From Ooceraea biroi (Eukaryota > Arthropoda > Insecta > Hymenoptera > Formicidae): 64,000 nt of DNA. The stretch's first letter is position 1. Every line of letters starts with the position of its first letter. The translations under genes were made by a program, and so were the position numbers. The stretch spans positions 10,106,001-10,170,000 of the forward strand of contig NC_039510.1 of assembly GCF_003672135.1 (NCBI RefSeq). The letters run 5' to 3'. The notes under the pieces are model-generated. The model saw nothing but the letters and a program-made list of their open reading frames with translations, did not search any database and was not told the origin of the DNA. Shown piece by piece: positions 47,141 to 59,859 of this stretch.

Positions 47141-49732
47141 CTTGACATTCCATACGTATTTTATAGGATTTATTTACACGTTTCATTTTGTAATTTTTCC
47201 TAGTGAATATAAATTTCATCTCGATGCTTTTTCTATATTTATTGTACTTCAATGTAAAGATTCATCAGTAATATCAATATAGATCACAGTTTAATTAGTC
47301 AACTTTTCTCAGTTTTTTTCTTATTTTCGCCAAAATTAAGTACATAAAATATTAACTTGAGAAATTGCTTATTAGAAAATTAAGGATTTCTTTCTGACTT
47401 CAAGTTCCGATATAGACTCTTCTTTGCCTCATGTTATATAGGACGAGAGAGCCAGTATGTTGTATTTGATACCTTTACGATCTTCTTGTACAACAAAGCT
47501 ACATGAGACTCGTAGTCACAAAAGTCATCCACGTAGATTCTTGGCCGCACTTGTTCCGCCCCTTTGTGTCTATCTACCCTTTCTATTCTATTTCAAGTTC
47601 GCTCCTTTCGAGCGATGCCGTCTATCCCAACTTGTACAGCGGATCTACTTGTTCTGTGCTTTCTGTCATTCAGAGTAACAAATAGCTATTATAGTGTTAA
47701 CGTACTTTAACAAATAAATAGGAATAGAAATTGAGCACACGTGTGACATAATTTCTGATAAATTTAAATTAAAATTTAATTTAATTAAGATAGTATTTAT
47801 GTTCAATTTTACATTCTTTGACATTTTTCAAATATGAGAGACAAATTAGAGTTTTTTTAAACAAATTTTTGTTTTATTTTAGTTATAAAATTTAATCCCA
47901 GAGTATATTATGTGAAAGAGAATATTATTTTCTGCTATATTTTTCGTTGTTTTATAATTTTATTTGGTTTTGTCTTTATCTGTTTTCAGCTTGTCTTTCA
48001 ACTTTTGCCTCTTGGCATAAAGCTACTTTTTTATTTTTCAATTTATCGTAACCTACTTCTACATGTATGCCGCTCTCTCATGAAAGATAATAACGAAGAT
48101 TCTTTTCAAGTAGTAGTACATTTTGTTGTGCCATGCATCTTCCGTTTTGATTGTACTCTAGCCTCTTTTCTCCTCTTTTTCTACTCGCGTTTGGTTCATG
48201 AGTAAGCAAGGATATCTCAAATATTTCTCTTGTTACGTCAAGTGGTAACAATACTTTCGACATGATTATCTTAAAAAATATATATATAACGTGAAATTAA
48301 AGACTCAACTTTTGATGTGCACAATAGAAGGATTGTTGTAACATGAGTGATTCAATTTGTGCACCTTAAATCTTGATGCACTTTTGCATATTTTTTTCAA
48401 ATTACTTTGTCCCTCAAAGTCTGATTCTGCAGATCTCTCTTTTCTCAAGTTTCAATACTACTTCTTCAAGTTTTTCAATTAAGTGAACCGTTGTCATATT
48501 TCACTTGACTCGATTATTTTTCTTGCTTTCTTATTTCGTTTTGGCTGGACGACGTTCTGATATTGCAGGGACGACATAACGAAACTCCTCGTTTCGAAAC
48601 TCAATACTTTTGCCTTCACCCTCTTTCTCTTTTCCAACCCTCTCGTGCCATAAAGCCACGCGAAAGTCATTCAGTCACTCACACGATTGTAACCCCACGT
48701 GTTCACGCTCGTGCTCTCTTCCAGTTTATTCTTCGCGTCTCTTTCTTTGATTGCCGTGTCACCTCCTTATCTCCCGCTCGTTTTCTGCGCGGCCTTTCTG
48801 CTTCCTTCTGTTATTATCGTAAAAGATCTCGAATCTCGCACTATTTTAGAAAAATACCTTTGTCTTGTGTGAAAATTGCAACCGATCGCGTAACAAATAT
48901 CCACAATAAATCTTAAAAGAATGCGAGGGAAACGAGCGGGAGGATTAAGCATTTTAAAAACTTGTTTAAACAACAACGTATTTCGAGAATGTATGCTTAG
49001 TATTTTATATTACAATATATAAAATATTAAACTTTCTTAAATAAAATAACAATTTTGTGCACTCTTCGTTGATGAAAGTCATAAAAATGATCGGCATGTA
49101 AAATGTGGAAATTCTTAGCCAGTTGGCGAGATATTCAGCAACCAATTTTTCATCGCATTCGGTTAACGATATTTTTTAAGATTCTCTCGCTTCTCTCGTT
49201 TAATCCGCTGTGGTTCTTATCTCTGCTGAGCCTAATTTCATTTTTTATGCTTTTCCCTGCGGCAAACACCGGTAAACGGTGCGCCGCTCTTTACTCTAGT
49301 GGTTTCATTTCCCCCGCATTTGTCGACCCTCTCGCTTCGCTTTACCCTACCGCGTCTTGGATTGTTGACCCACCTTCGGGCGATTCTCATCGAGAGGAAA
49401 ATAAACGAGCCACTTTATTCCTGATTTTGCGGCGAAGATTTTATTGGCGTTGCAGTTTAAACTGATATTTCCGTCCTTGTCTCTCGCCTTCCTCGAGAAT
49501 ACAAAAGTCATTATTTTTTTTCCAATATTTATCTATTAAAATTTGTATCTACGTGTATTCGATACTGTTTAACTAGATAATCATCCGAAATTATGAAACG
49601 CATAGTTATCGCGGAAATTACATTTAAGGCGATAATTATATTTATGTACTTGTATTAAAACAATCTTTGTTCGAGATAACATTTGATAAAACAAATTTAT
49701 TCTTAAAATTGATGAAAATGCACTGTCAAGAT
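47141..49732. other. Non-coding stretch, pyrimidine-rich on the + strand
   Basis: Many T- and CT-rich segments on the + strand (46690-46960, 47240-47400, 47860-48190, 48420-48800), which produce Phe/Leu/Ser-rich open frames that I do not regard as genes. No element recognised. Confidence 0.5.
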
Positions 49733-49769
49733 TACTAATCTACTTCTTATATCTTTTTTTCAGGTAAGT
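49733..49769 (+). promoter_or_regulatory. Recursive splice site (zero-length exon)
   Basis: TACTAAT at 49733-49739 matches the branch-point consensus. A pyrimidine tract follows and ends TTTTTTTCAG at 49763, and directly abutting it is GTAAGT (49764-49769). This fused acceptor-donor arrangement (Y-tract, NCAG then GTAAGT, with no exon between) is the signature of the ratcheting points described in very long Drosophila introns. The branch point to AG distance of about 25 nt is normal. It was the only site of this quality I found on either strand by eye. Its presence argues that this part of the window is a long + strand intron. Confidence 0.7.
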
Positions 49770-52700
49770 GAACGTAACATAAAAAGAAATTATCGCCGTC
49801 GGGGTTCATCGATCCTCTCAACTCTCAAGTTTCTCCGCCATAGTTGATTTTGGCGTGCATTATCCATTCACGCGCACGAAGGTCAATCTGTGAAGAGAGC
49901 TTGTGCTGCCACCCATGAATCCTTTATAATGCCCTCGATAAATTTCTACGGAAACTTGTAACGAATCTCGCAGGTAGGATGACTATCAAATAATCCTCTT
50001 TAGAAGATTATCGACTTTCGAAGGTTCGTACATATTACAGGTTTATGATTCTTTTTCGAGGAATATAACTTTCTGTTATTGTGATGATAAATATCGCTAT
50101 CTCTTATTTTTTTCATACATGCATTATATATAATAAGATATATGCATAATGGAAGTATCCTTTGCAAATATATCTTTTTCAAGTATTGTATATCGATGGA
50201 AAATATCTTTTTATTTGATACTAATATTTTATTATTTAATATTGGATAAATAATTTTTGCAATTTGGAAATTTCAAAGAGATTTAAAATAAATTTTTTAA
50301 AGAGATTTAGTTATGAAAATGTAAAAAATTAAAAAGAAATAAACTTTTTATACTCTTTTATTTACCTTTCTGTATACTTTGCATATAATTTATGATAAAA
50401 CAATCGATTTTTAATGTTCTTATTGTATAATCTATAAATTATTCTATGAATTATGGAGCACAAGTTTACAGCATGAAAGCGATATTTGTCAAGCGGGAAG
50501 ATATAAAGTTTATTGGAACCGCATGTACACACAAACCGTAATTACAAGTAGCTAATTCGCTGCGAAATGCGTGCATTTACCGTAATGGAGTGTTAAATGT
50601 TTCAATTACCCGAGTCCGTCATGCGTTAATATATCGTAGCAATGTAATTTGTGTTATCATTTTATGTAATATCATGTCACTTTATCGCTACTAAAACAAA
50701 CTCTACATTACCAAACGTGCCAAGCATCGAGTTAATTATGATATCAGAAGAAAATATTAGAATTATACACAATAATTATTTGCATTTCCACAAGTGGCCA
50801 ACTAAACAAAGATTAAAACTTCAATAATTAAATCAGTGAACAAAAATAAGAAAGATAGTCGTTTAAATAATATTTTCTGTCGCAATGCATGAAAGTATAC
50901 TTGATAAAATCCATCTGGATAACTATACCGGTACTGAACAAATAGACATTGTGCGATGTCTAAAATGTATTGAGCACTATTATCAAAACGTGTACCATCA
51001 TTCCGCCCAATGACCCAATTAAAAATTGCATTCGCATCCGATGCAGAGAAATTTACGCTTCTGCGTTCATTAATCTTTTACTTTATCGTCATGCCGTATA
51101 TACGTACAATCAATAGCAACAGACGTTCGCCATACTATATTTAATACCTACTTTAAAACCACTTTCGTGATAAGGAAAGCTGGACGTTGTCGCGAGATTG
51201 GCGAATCTTCTTTAGGAAGAACGATGCACGATTGGGGGAAGGCTGGAAGAAGGCGGGCAAACCATCACCATATAACGTAGCGCCGTATTGTATGAGCTTT
51301 TTGCGGACGAGATTATGGCAGCGAGGTCTGCGATTTATTTCCGGTACAACGCCTCGGCCTGTTCCCCTTCGCCGTTGTCGTCTCGCTATTCGTCGATCCG
51401 ACAGTTCCACTTTTCGCTTCGTTCTTTCTCATCCGTCTCTCATCGCGCGAGTGCTCGCTCTCACGTTTTCCGTTTTCCGTTTTTCTTTTTTTTTCTACGG
51501 GTATTCGTTTCTCCTTCGCGAAGTCGAGGGGGTTTAGTAGCGCGTCACGGTAAAGGCAGCTGCGATCTATTGGCACCATTCGTCAGATCGACAGCGTACG
51601 ACTTCCGGCGACAAGATTCGGGCCGGCGCTCCAGAAATCGTCCGGAGTGACTGGGAACTGAAATGGATTTTTCCTGGGATATCCGGTGCATCTTGTATCC
51701 GAAATAATATAAATGGTCGCAGCGGTGCTCGCCGAGACTCTGCGAAATCATTTCGTTTCCTCGCTAGCCTCGTAAATTTATCCGGTGACCTGTACCCGGT
51801 GATCTGATGCCCGGCATAATTAAATGCAAAAATACATCGCGCATTTCGGGCGAAAATGGGAATTCTTAATCCAATTTCGCAAACGTGACCAAATTCGTTA
51901 CGCATTATTGTACATTATTCTGCATTCCGCGCGCTGCGCAGCTTTTGCAAAATTCTTAAAAGAACACGTTCGCGGAATTTTAAGTAATTAATTTTAAGAA
52001 TAATTTGTACACGCGTAACGAGAGAGTGAAAAAGGGTGAAAGAGGCTAGAAGGAATGGTAGTGAAATGAATGTGCGCGCTTAAAGATAAAAGTGCCGTCG
52101 CTATTTAATTAGAAAGCATAAAAGAAAACGACTTATCGAACGAGACAGCTTGTTACTTATCTTTAGTTGAGTAGTAAATCGCAGCGCGCTTTTATTCATT
52201 CAAGCTTGATTATAAATTCAGAAGTTAACTGGCTCCATCTCTCCCGGACAGACTTTCTTGAATTCTATTACTTTTTAAACGTCGAGCTTTTATCTTCGGT
52301 AAAGCAGACTACGTAAAGATTTATCCCCGTGCTTAAAGCTTAATCTCTTCCGGCTTGGATCTCGTTTCTAGATGTCACATCGCTGCCACGGACAGGAATT
52401 TATTGGGTATTATATCTTTTTCCTCGAGCGATTGTATAACACGCGTACTTCGCATCCGAGATACACTTCGCGATGCTGCCTGTCGGACAATCTTTTTTTC
52501 TCGCAATCGGAAATTTTCAAGGAACTTGTCCACAATTTCGGAAAGCGGAACAGATTTCAGCGGCACAGTTTCGGTATCCGCGCATCGATATATACAGATC
52601 CCCATTGGCTTGCTCGGCTTTAGTCCAAGCGGTGTGCTACACGTATAGATTTTTACGTCGACTCTGTGTGTATATTCATGCGGAATGCAAGCCGTTTCGA

Positions 52701-55700
52701 TGAAAGCCCCAAAAAGCTAGTTTTTCTGCTTCCGTAGGCGTGTACACGGTAATTCGCAAAGCGCGAGCACGGACAAACGGATAACTCAACTTCGCATGAT
52801 TCTGTTTTAAATGAATCACTTTTCGATGTATGTATGAACACTCCTTTAAGTTATCGAAAAGCACTCAAGCAGTACGACTGATAATACATCAAACTATTAT
52901 CGGATATAAAATAACGATAATCGAGAAGAATATAAAGTATTTTATTTTATTTTTTATTTTATTATTTTTACTGCGGATAAACGGACAAAGCACATGTGGA
53001 AAAGTTTATATATAGAACGAAACTCCGTTATTAAATGTGCATTATTCTGTGACAATCGGATACATGTTTGACAAATACGTTAACAGATAGGAGTGATACA
53101 TATTATCGACACGCATTATCACTAAAAACATTTGTTTCAGTCTACTCTTCAAAACTCGACGTCTCTATTTCCGCGATTCGTGCGCGCACGAGAGAGTGCA
53201 CGCGTATATATGCGCAAAATGCAAGTTACATCGTCGAATGTCGTCCATGGCTTGTTTCAGTAACTGCACGCATCCATGGTGCGCGCGTACATTGACCCGC
53301 GAAATGCACGCGCACATATATTGTATATATGCATATACCTGTGCGAGGAAGAGAAGAGAGAGAGAGGTAGATAGATAAACAGATAGATAGAAGCAGAGAA
53401 GGGGAGAGAGAAGGAGAAGGAGAGAGATAGAGTGAGCGAGAGAGGGTGGTGATGAACGTGGGTGGAGTGCACGCGTTTACATACGTCGACGATGTGTAAA
53501 CGGCTTAAGCTATTACATCGGCAGCGGCCAGTCGGCACGTACGTCAGTTAATTCGCCTGTATCGCGGTATATGATCCTAGAATTTACATATATAGCTCGC
53601 GCGCTTGTAACGTACGTTCGCGTAAGTGCGTAAATGCCGCGCCCGCACCACTACCTGGATGCACTACTCCCCCGCCGACCACTCGCGTGTGAATGGATGC
53701 ATAGATAATTATTATTATGAAGCACTTCCCGTCCCCGAGCATTGCTTAAAGGGGATCTTGCAGGAGAGCAGCGCAGCATCACGGGATTCATCTCGAACGC
53801 GCCGTGCGAACGCTCTCAGTGTTTACGTTCGCGATCGTTTTTTTGACCGCATGAATCTTGTCGCACGCGATAATCAACGGGGTTCCATTATCTTTCACAA
53901 GGCGCCAAATTGTGGTATAATCATGGGCAAGGGATGAAAGTTATTCGATATCGGAGCGCACGTAAATGCCTGTGTAACATCAGACTGTTCCAAATAATGA
54001 AAAATGAGATTTGATGAATCTGATGAGATCTCTTCGATGAATTTGGTTTTTCTACCTTTTCATGTTTTTTCTTTCTTTTTGTTATATTTCTCCAAATCCC
54101 GAATGTGTCTGAAATGTTTATGTTGTTACGGCGATTTATGACGTAAGAATGGAATTGAGAATCTTGCTCTCTTCTCAGATTTTCACAAATTTTCAACTGT
54201 TTGATACGCGAGGCAAACAAAATCTCTTGATTAAAGATAGCTGGAGATAAAAACCGGGTTTCAATTTAGATTCTGACTCTGCCTGCGACCGTGTATTCGA
54301 ATCACGATTAAGACTGGATTTAATTCGAAATAATTGTCGAGCGTCGCGCATTTACATAATCGTTCGAGCGCCGAAAACTGATACAGCAATCTGGCCTTAA
54401 TGACGCGTCGCGTCGATATTTCTGGCACGTTTCTGTATCGCTTTACGTGATCCAAAAATGCGCGGTTGCGGTATACGTACAGCCTTGTCGTGAGCACTGT
54501 CGTGATCTCGCGTGCATTGGTGTGCGAATACGCACGAGCGACGCGGATAATTGTTATGGGGACGATCGCGCATCGTGCATCGTTTAAAGGCGATACGGCA
54601 AAGCAGCGCAATGGATTAGAATTAACTGGTGTACAGGTGACGGCCTTTATGGCATACCATGGGATTTACTGGTATCTGGTGCGTAACATTTATGCATCAA
54701 TAAAATCGGATTGCGGTTGGATTTCACGGATTTCGATGTGTGCATTCGAGGTGCGAAGAAATTCACCAAACGGTTACGTAAATAAGCGCATAAGAAGCTA
54801 TATTACCGAACGTATGACTAAGTCTTCTATTTATATATTATAACATCCTACCGACATGAAGTCAGCACTATTTGCTATGTGTATTTTTGCTTTTATATTT
54901 TCGAGGCTTTTGCCATACGGAATATATCAAGGCTGCGTCGATCTCTGTAGTATTTACTGTGTGCGCAAACCAATCTACAAAGTATTAAATGCAAAGATTC
55001 AATATTTTCTGTGCATTTATATGGCGTATAGCAACGGAAGTTATCAGTCACGTGAAGAAAGTTCGTACGGGAAATATTTGCAGATAGAAGATGGTCTGTT
55101 GAATCAAGAACGACGCGTTATATTTGTACGCAACAATTTCGTAGCGCGTGGAATTTAATCGCATAAAAATGTATGCTTTTTAAAATCTGTCACAATTTTA
55201 ATGAGTGCATAAGTGCACTTTACTGAGTTTTCTCGTTTATCCAAAAAGTTTTGTTTTTAGAGAAAAAAAACATGAGCGGTAAATTAGAGATAATTTCATA
55301 ATTTCATGGATTACACAACTAATGATAACATTAAGGGGTTGAATTCTTAGATAAAGTACGATGAATCATATGCATACTTGCATACAAAATAGGTCACACA
55401 TTTTCGGGTTAAAAGACAGCGTATTTCCGCGTTAGAGCAAAAAATATGGTCTTGTTATTCCGTATCTCCCGCAACTTTGCGGATTATCTCTGTATATCCA
55501 GCGATGTTTTCGAAAATATATCACGTCATAGCTTTCGGGATTAAATTCGTGAACAAACCGCGACAGCCCGTGTCATAAATACGCGTATATAAAATACATC
55601 ATACTCGCCGGCAAAAAAGTAAAATATTTTGCATCTGTATCGGATACGTCATCTCGTTACAGCGTGTCGCAATTTTCGAGATCCGCGCTCTATCTACATT

Positions 55701-58700
55701 TACCGATGACGGTTTTAGGGAAAATCACGGAGACATCACGACCCTCGGAATAACGGTGGAGTATCAGTGTTGACTTGGCGAGCACTCAAGTTGTTAGTTT
55801 GGCCTCTCGAGTTCAGTAATCCCTGCGTCTGCTCGTCCTTTACGGAATGTAGCTAGTACCTACGTGGCACGCGCGTGCAAGTGCAACGTGCTGCTAGCGG
55901 CGGCGGGATCGCGTTTGAAGAGGAGCGTCGCATAGTGCGCTTTAATAGAGTACCACTCCAAAGTGCACTGTCGAGAGCTTGAGAAACTAAAGTTAATTGG
56001 ATTACGGCGAGATAAGCAGAGCTCTCTCTCTGTGAGCACACTCTTTTTCATATTTTGCCTTGTTAAGGCACTCGTGGCGTCAAGTCGTTGAAAATGAGCT
56101 CCTTGCCAATTCAAAATAATGAGATAATCCATCGATTTCGTGCCTGCCATTCAATCGGCGTGCATTACCGCGCGAGCGAACGATAATGATGCAAATTTTT
56201 CGATGAATTAATGTAATCTTACCTTTAATTGAACGAAATAATTTCGGGCCGGTCGCTAAATCGTATCACACGTTAATTATGTAACAACGAAATTTTCAAC
56301 AACAATGATCACGATTGCGAATACGCCGGTAATTTCGTTATTACGATTTTAATTGTTATATCCCGCTATTTATCGAATACGTTGTGTTTAGATGAGATAT
56401 CGAGATATGTATATCGAGTTTTATATCATGCACGCATTAATGGTTTTGCCGGCTGAAATAAACGAGAATCCTTTTAAGAGCTTTGGCCGAGCAGGAGTGG
56501 TTATTTACGAGTCACATTTATTACATACTTATTAATATTCTAATTTATACATATTTACACTCTACTTTGATTTCCTCACATGTGCGCGATTTAATTCAAT
56601 TTATTTCAATTCAATTCAATTTCGAAGCAATCACTTGTTAACTCTTTTTTTTAAGCTCTTCCTTCTAAGAATTTTATAAATTCCGGACTTGAGTTTGGTG
56701 GACCGACGACGATAAAACGCTTCTGCACACAGGCGTCGCCTCGCTGTATAGAGATCGCGCGAGCTTTTCAGCTTGCTACCTCGACTTCCTATATTCCTAT
56801 CTTCGTCTCCAATAATTGCCGTGTCGCTTCCGCGCCGGGTAATACACATTTAAGATGCAAAGTTGTCACCTTGGCAGCCTCTTTTATCGCGAGACTGCGT
56901 TATAAAGGTAAACGAAGTGCGCGGGAAGAGGGAGAGTCTACCTTGGAGTCTACGTTGGATTAAATTGGCGCGCTCAAAGCGCGCCTCTTGCCGTTGTTCG
57001 TCGGACTTTGGGAAAAAAATCGCGAAGAGCTTTGTTAATGTGTTTACGCTTCGCTCGCCGCGACCGATTAAATCTCAGAAAGAAACTCAGAGGCTTAAAG
57101 GAGCTCTTTCATCTTTGGTTGCCTCCGCGCTTCCGCGAGCGCATTTAATCAGTCGAAATAATTGTACTTTGTTTCAGTGAAAACGCCTACATCCGTACGC
57201 TACATCTTTTAACGCCAACTGAGCAGTTGAGCATAGTAAGAATACAAGCTCGAAAGTTTGATTATAATTTGTGAGTTGTAAGCAGAGCGCGTGGCACATA
57301 AATATTATCAAAAAATAAACGATTGTTTAATGCAATATCGACGGTTTATTAATTAATAATTACTGGGATTACACAGCGTCTCAGTGGGTAAATACAGATG
57401 TTTGTAGAACGCAAGAAGCTGATGCGAATAGAAGGCAAATATTATGAATTTATAGACGATATCGAAAGCGATACCAAATTAAACTTGACGTTATCAACTT
57501 TGCCATGAAACGTTACATTGTTTCCTCTGGGCCAGAAATAACGAAATCGAACTCTCGAGGGCGGGTATACTCAAGTAATTACGGGTGAATGTGTTTGCTA
57601 GCGTTTCAATCAGTTAAATAGTATACACGTATATAACGTCCGCATAAATAAATTATTCGATTCCGTAATTTATTCGATTGCACGATTATTACTCTAGATT
57701 AGATGCCACTTAAATTCCAAAAGGAAGAAGCCGCATTAAAATTAACCTGACAATTTTCCGTTGGTTTATTATCTTCCTTCTTTTCTTTTCAGATAATAGA
57801 TTGATAAAAAAAACAATATTCCAATAATTATTGACTCGCGGTGATATCTCACCTGAATGCTCGTCATCTTTTCATTATTCTCTCTCTCTCTCTTTCTTTC
57901 TCTTTCTCGTCGTTTCTTTCGGCAGAGGAAAGAAAATCAGAGAAAGGAGATTATTAATCATGGGAAATTACTCTCTTGCGATTTCTCGATGGTCGACGAT
58001 GTCGATGAGGTCTGTAAGAATCCATGTAGAAAGAATAGAAAGAAGACAAAATGAAGACAAAGACGGACAGAGGAAGGAAAACGCAGAATCAAATTGAAGC
58101 ACTAGCTAGGCAAGCAATAGCCACTAAATTAGATTGGAAAGCCCTAAAAGAGAGAGATATTACCATCTCTCCATCTCTCATTTAAAAAACATCTCTAAAC
58201 ATTTATTCGCGATCGGAAAAGAACACATAATGGCGCGATAAGTGCATTAAAAATTCAGACTCATTTGTCATCTATAAGAAAATGATACTATTGACAAATA
58301 GAATAAAATTAACAGTTATTCCTCTTTTTATAACGATTTTATAACGATTTAATTATTTTCGTTATGAGAAAATTTCTTTCTCCGGAATTATCTCCATCTT
58401 TACGCTTGCCGAAGGGATGCATAAGAGAAGCTATTTGAGTATGACGGGACTCTTTCGTCGAACGACGAAACCTGATTGGATTATTTGCTTACTACCCTCC
58501 GGCGTGCCCAACTCAGGGCGCGTGTATACATACATGAGACTCCAGCAAACGGGCAATTCCTCGTTTCCCGCGGAATTTCCACGATAACGGCCCCGTGGGC
58601 ACACCCGGGCTGCAACGACGAAAGCATCGACGAAAATGGCCCTAATCTTCGTGGTGCATCCCTCAGGAAGCGGGTACTGGATTCTGTCATGCCACCGAGG

Positions 58701-59090
58701 ATGTAGGTACGCGGGAAAAGGTCGCGTCTCTCGCCCTCGGTATCCTCGGTACGATACTTTCTTATATGAGCCACCACGTACGTTATCACCGATAACGTGA
58801 GCCGCTATCCACCGCGGTGAGCGTAATTCCGCGGCACGAAAAGTTGTAACGACGTCGTCACCGTTTCCCAGACAAGCTCGCGTGATTTGTACTACGCCAG
58901 GCGCGACTGCTTATTCATTTTTTTCCAATCTGCCGCTTTCTGTTGAGTTACGATTTTCGACGTTTGGATGGTCGTTCAAACTGTCAACGATGAAATAGAA
59001 GATCACGCCAACGTGTAATTCGAATTCGAGCAGACTTTTGAAAGATCATGATTGACAATCTAATCGTGATAAATTATTGAAGAAGAGTGT
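49770..59090. other. Non-coding stretch, presumed intron
   Basis: AT-rich from 49990 to 51140, CpG-rich at 51180-51900, and mixed afterwards. Purine-rich GA sequence with GATAGATA motifs lies at about 53340-53450, and a CT repeat at 57879-57908. Initiator-like TCAGT motifs near 53544 and 55763 sit in CpG-containing sequence and could be promoters, but nothing else supports them. No coding frame with a known domain, RNA gene or transposon end was seen. Confidence 0.45.
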
Positions 59091-59140
59091 TGTTTATTAA
59101 TTTGATGAATATTAGTGTTTATTAATTTGATGAATATTAG
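59091..59140 (+). repeat. 25-bp tandem duplication
   Basis: Two exact head-to-tail copies of a 25-bp unit starting TGTTTATTAATTTGATGAAT (59091-59115 and 59116-59140). A recent slippage or repair duplication. Confidence 0.95.
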
Positions 59141-59810
59141 TTGCCGATAAACGTTATCGGTTAACGCCTCTCTATCCAGAATTATTTCGAATCATCGATG
59201 TTAATATCTATTTTGCGGTAATCTAAATAGCGATTAAATCGGAGTCAACTTTTGCCGCATGGCCAAGCGACGCGTATCATACTGTCCAGTTGTAAATTGC
59301 TGAATATGTTATTCAACGAACCGAAACGACTATCGTACCCGATTCGGTGCACGTGAACGCGTGACTATGCTCGATAATCAGGATAAACGCGACGATCGCG
59401 CGGGTGCACGAGCATTTATTACATGGGACTTAAGCTCGTTTCCGCGTCACATTTAAACGAGGGAGTCCCAGACGCGCGAGTCATAATGGAATTAAGCCGC
59501 TCAGCGAGTAGCGTCGCGATATCCCGGGACGATTTTTCATAATTTTCCGATGAAAAACGGTCCCCGCGACATAAAGCCCGTCGTCCCGTGGGTACTTTCT
59601 CGCCTGATTTAGCCCGCTCGTGCATTAACGATGTATTAACATTCGGGGGTTTCCTCTCGCGCGCCGAAACGCATCGCCTCGTCGTATCGGCACGATAAAT
59701 CAATTATGATAATTGGCTGGCAATAAATCGCTTATTGCTTTAACGAATCGTTATCTCACGCAATACCCATCGTTATTATACCTGACAATACGTGAAACAA
59801 GACAATAGTT

Positions 59811-59859
59811 TGTATGCGTGCGTGCGTGTGTGTGTGTGTGTATGCGCGCGCGTGTATGT
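59811..59859. repeat. Alternating purine-pyrimidine tract (GT/GC)
   Basis: 49 consecutive bases alternate strictly between pyrimidine and purine, as TG, TA and CG steps, including a CGCGCGCG core near 59845-59852. After one phase slip the alternation continues for about 12 more bases. Such sequence can adopt left-handed Z-DNA. Confidence 0.9.

Noticed and set aside
53540..53625. TCAGTT initiator-like motif followed by a GTAAGTG donor-like site
   Set aside because: No TATA, DPE or other supporting signal. Single short motifs of this kind are expected by chance in 64 kb.
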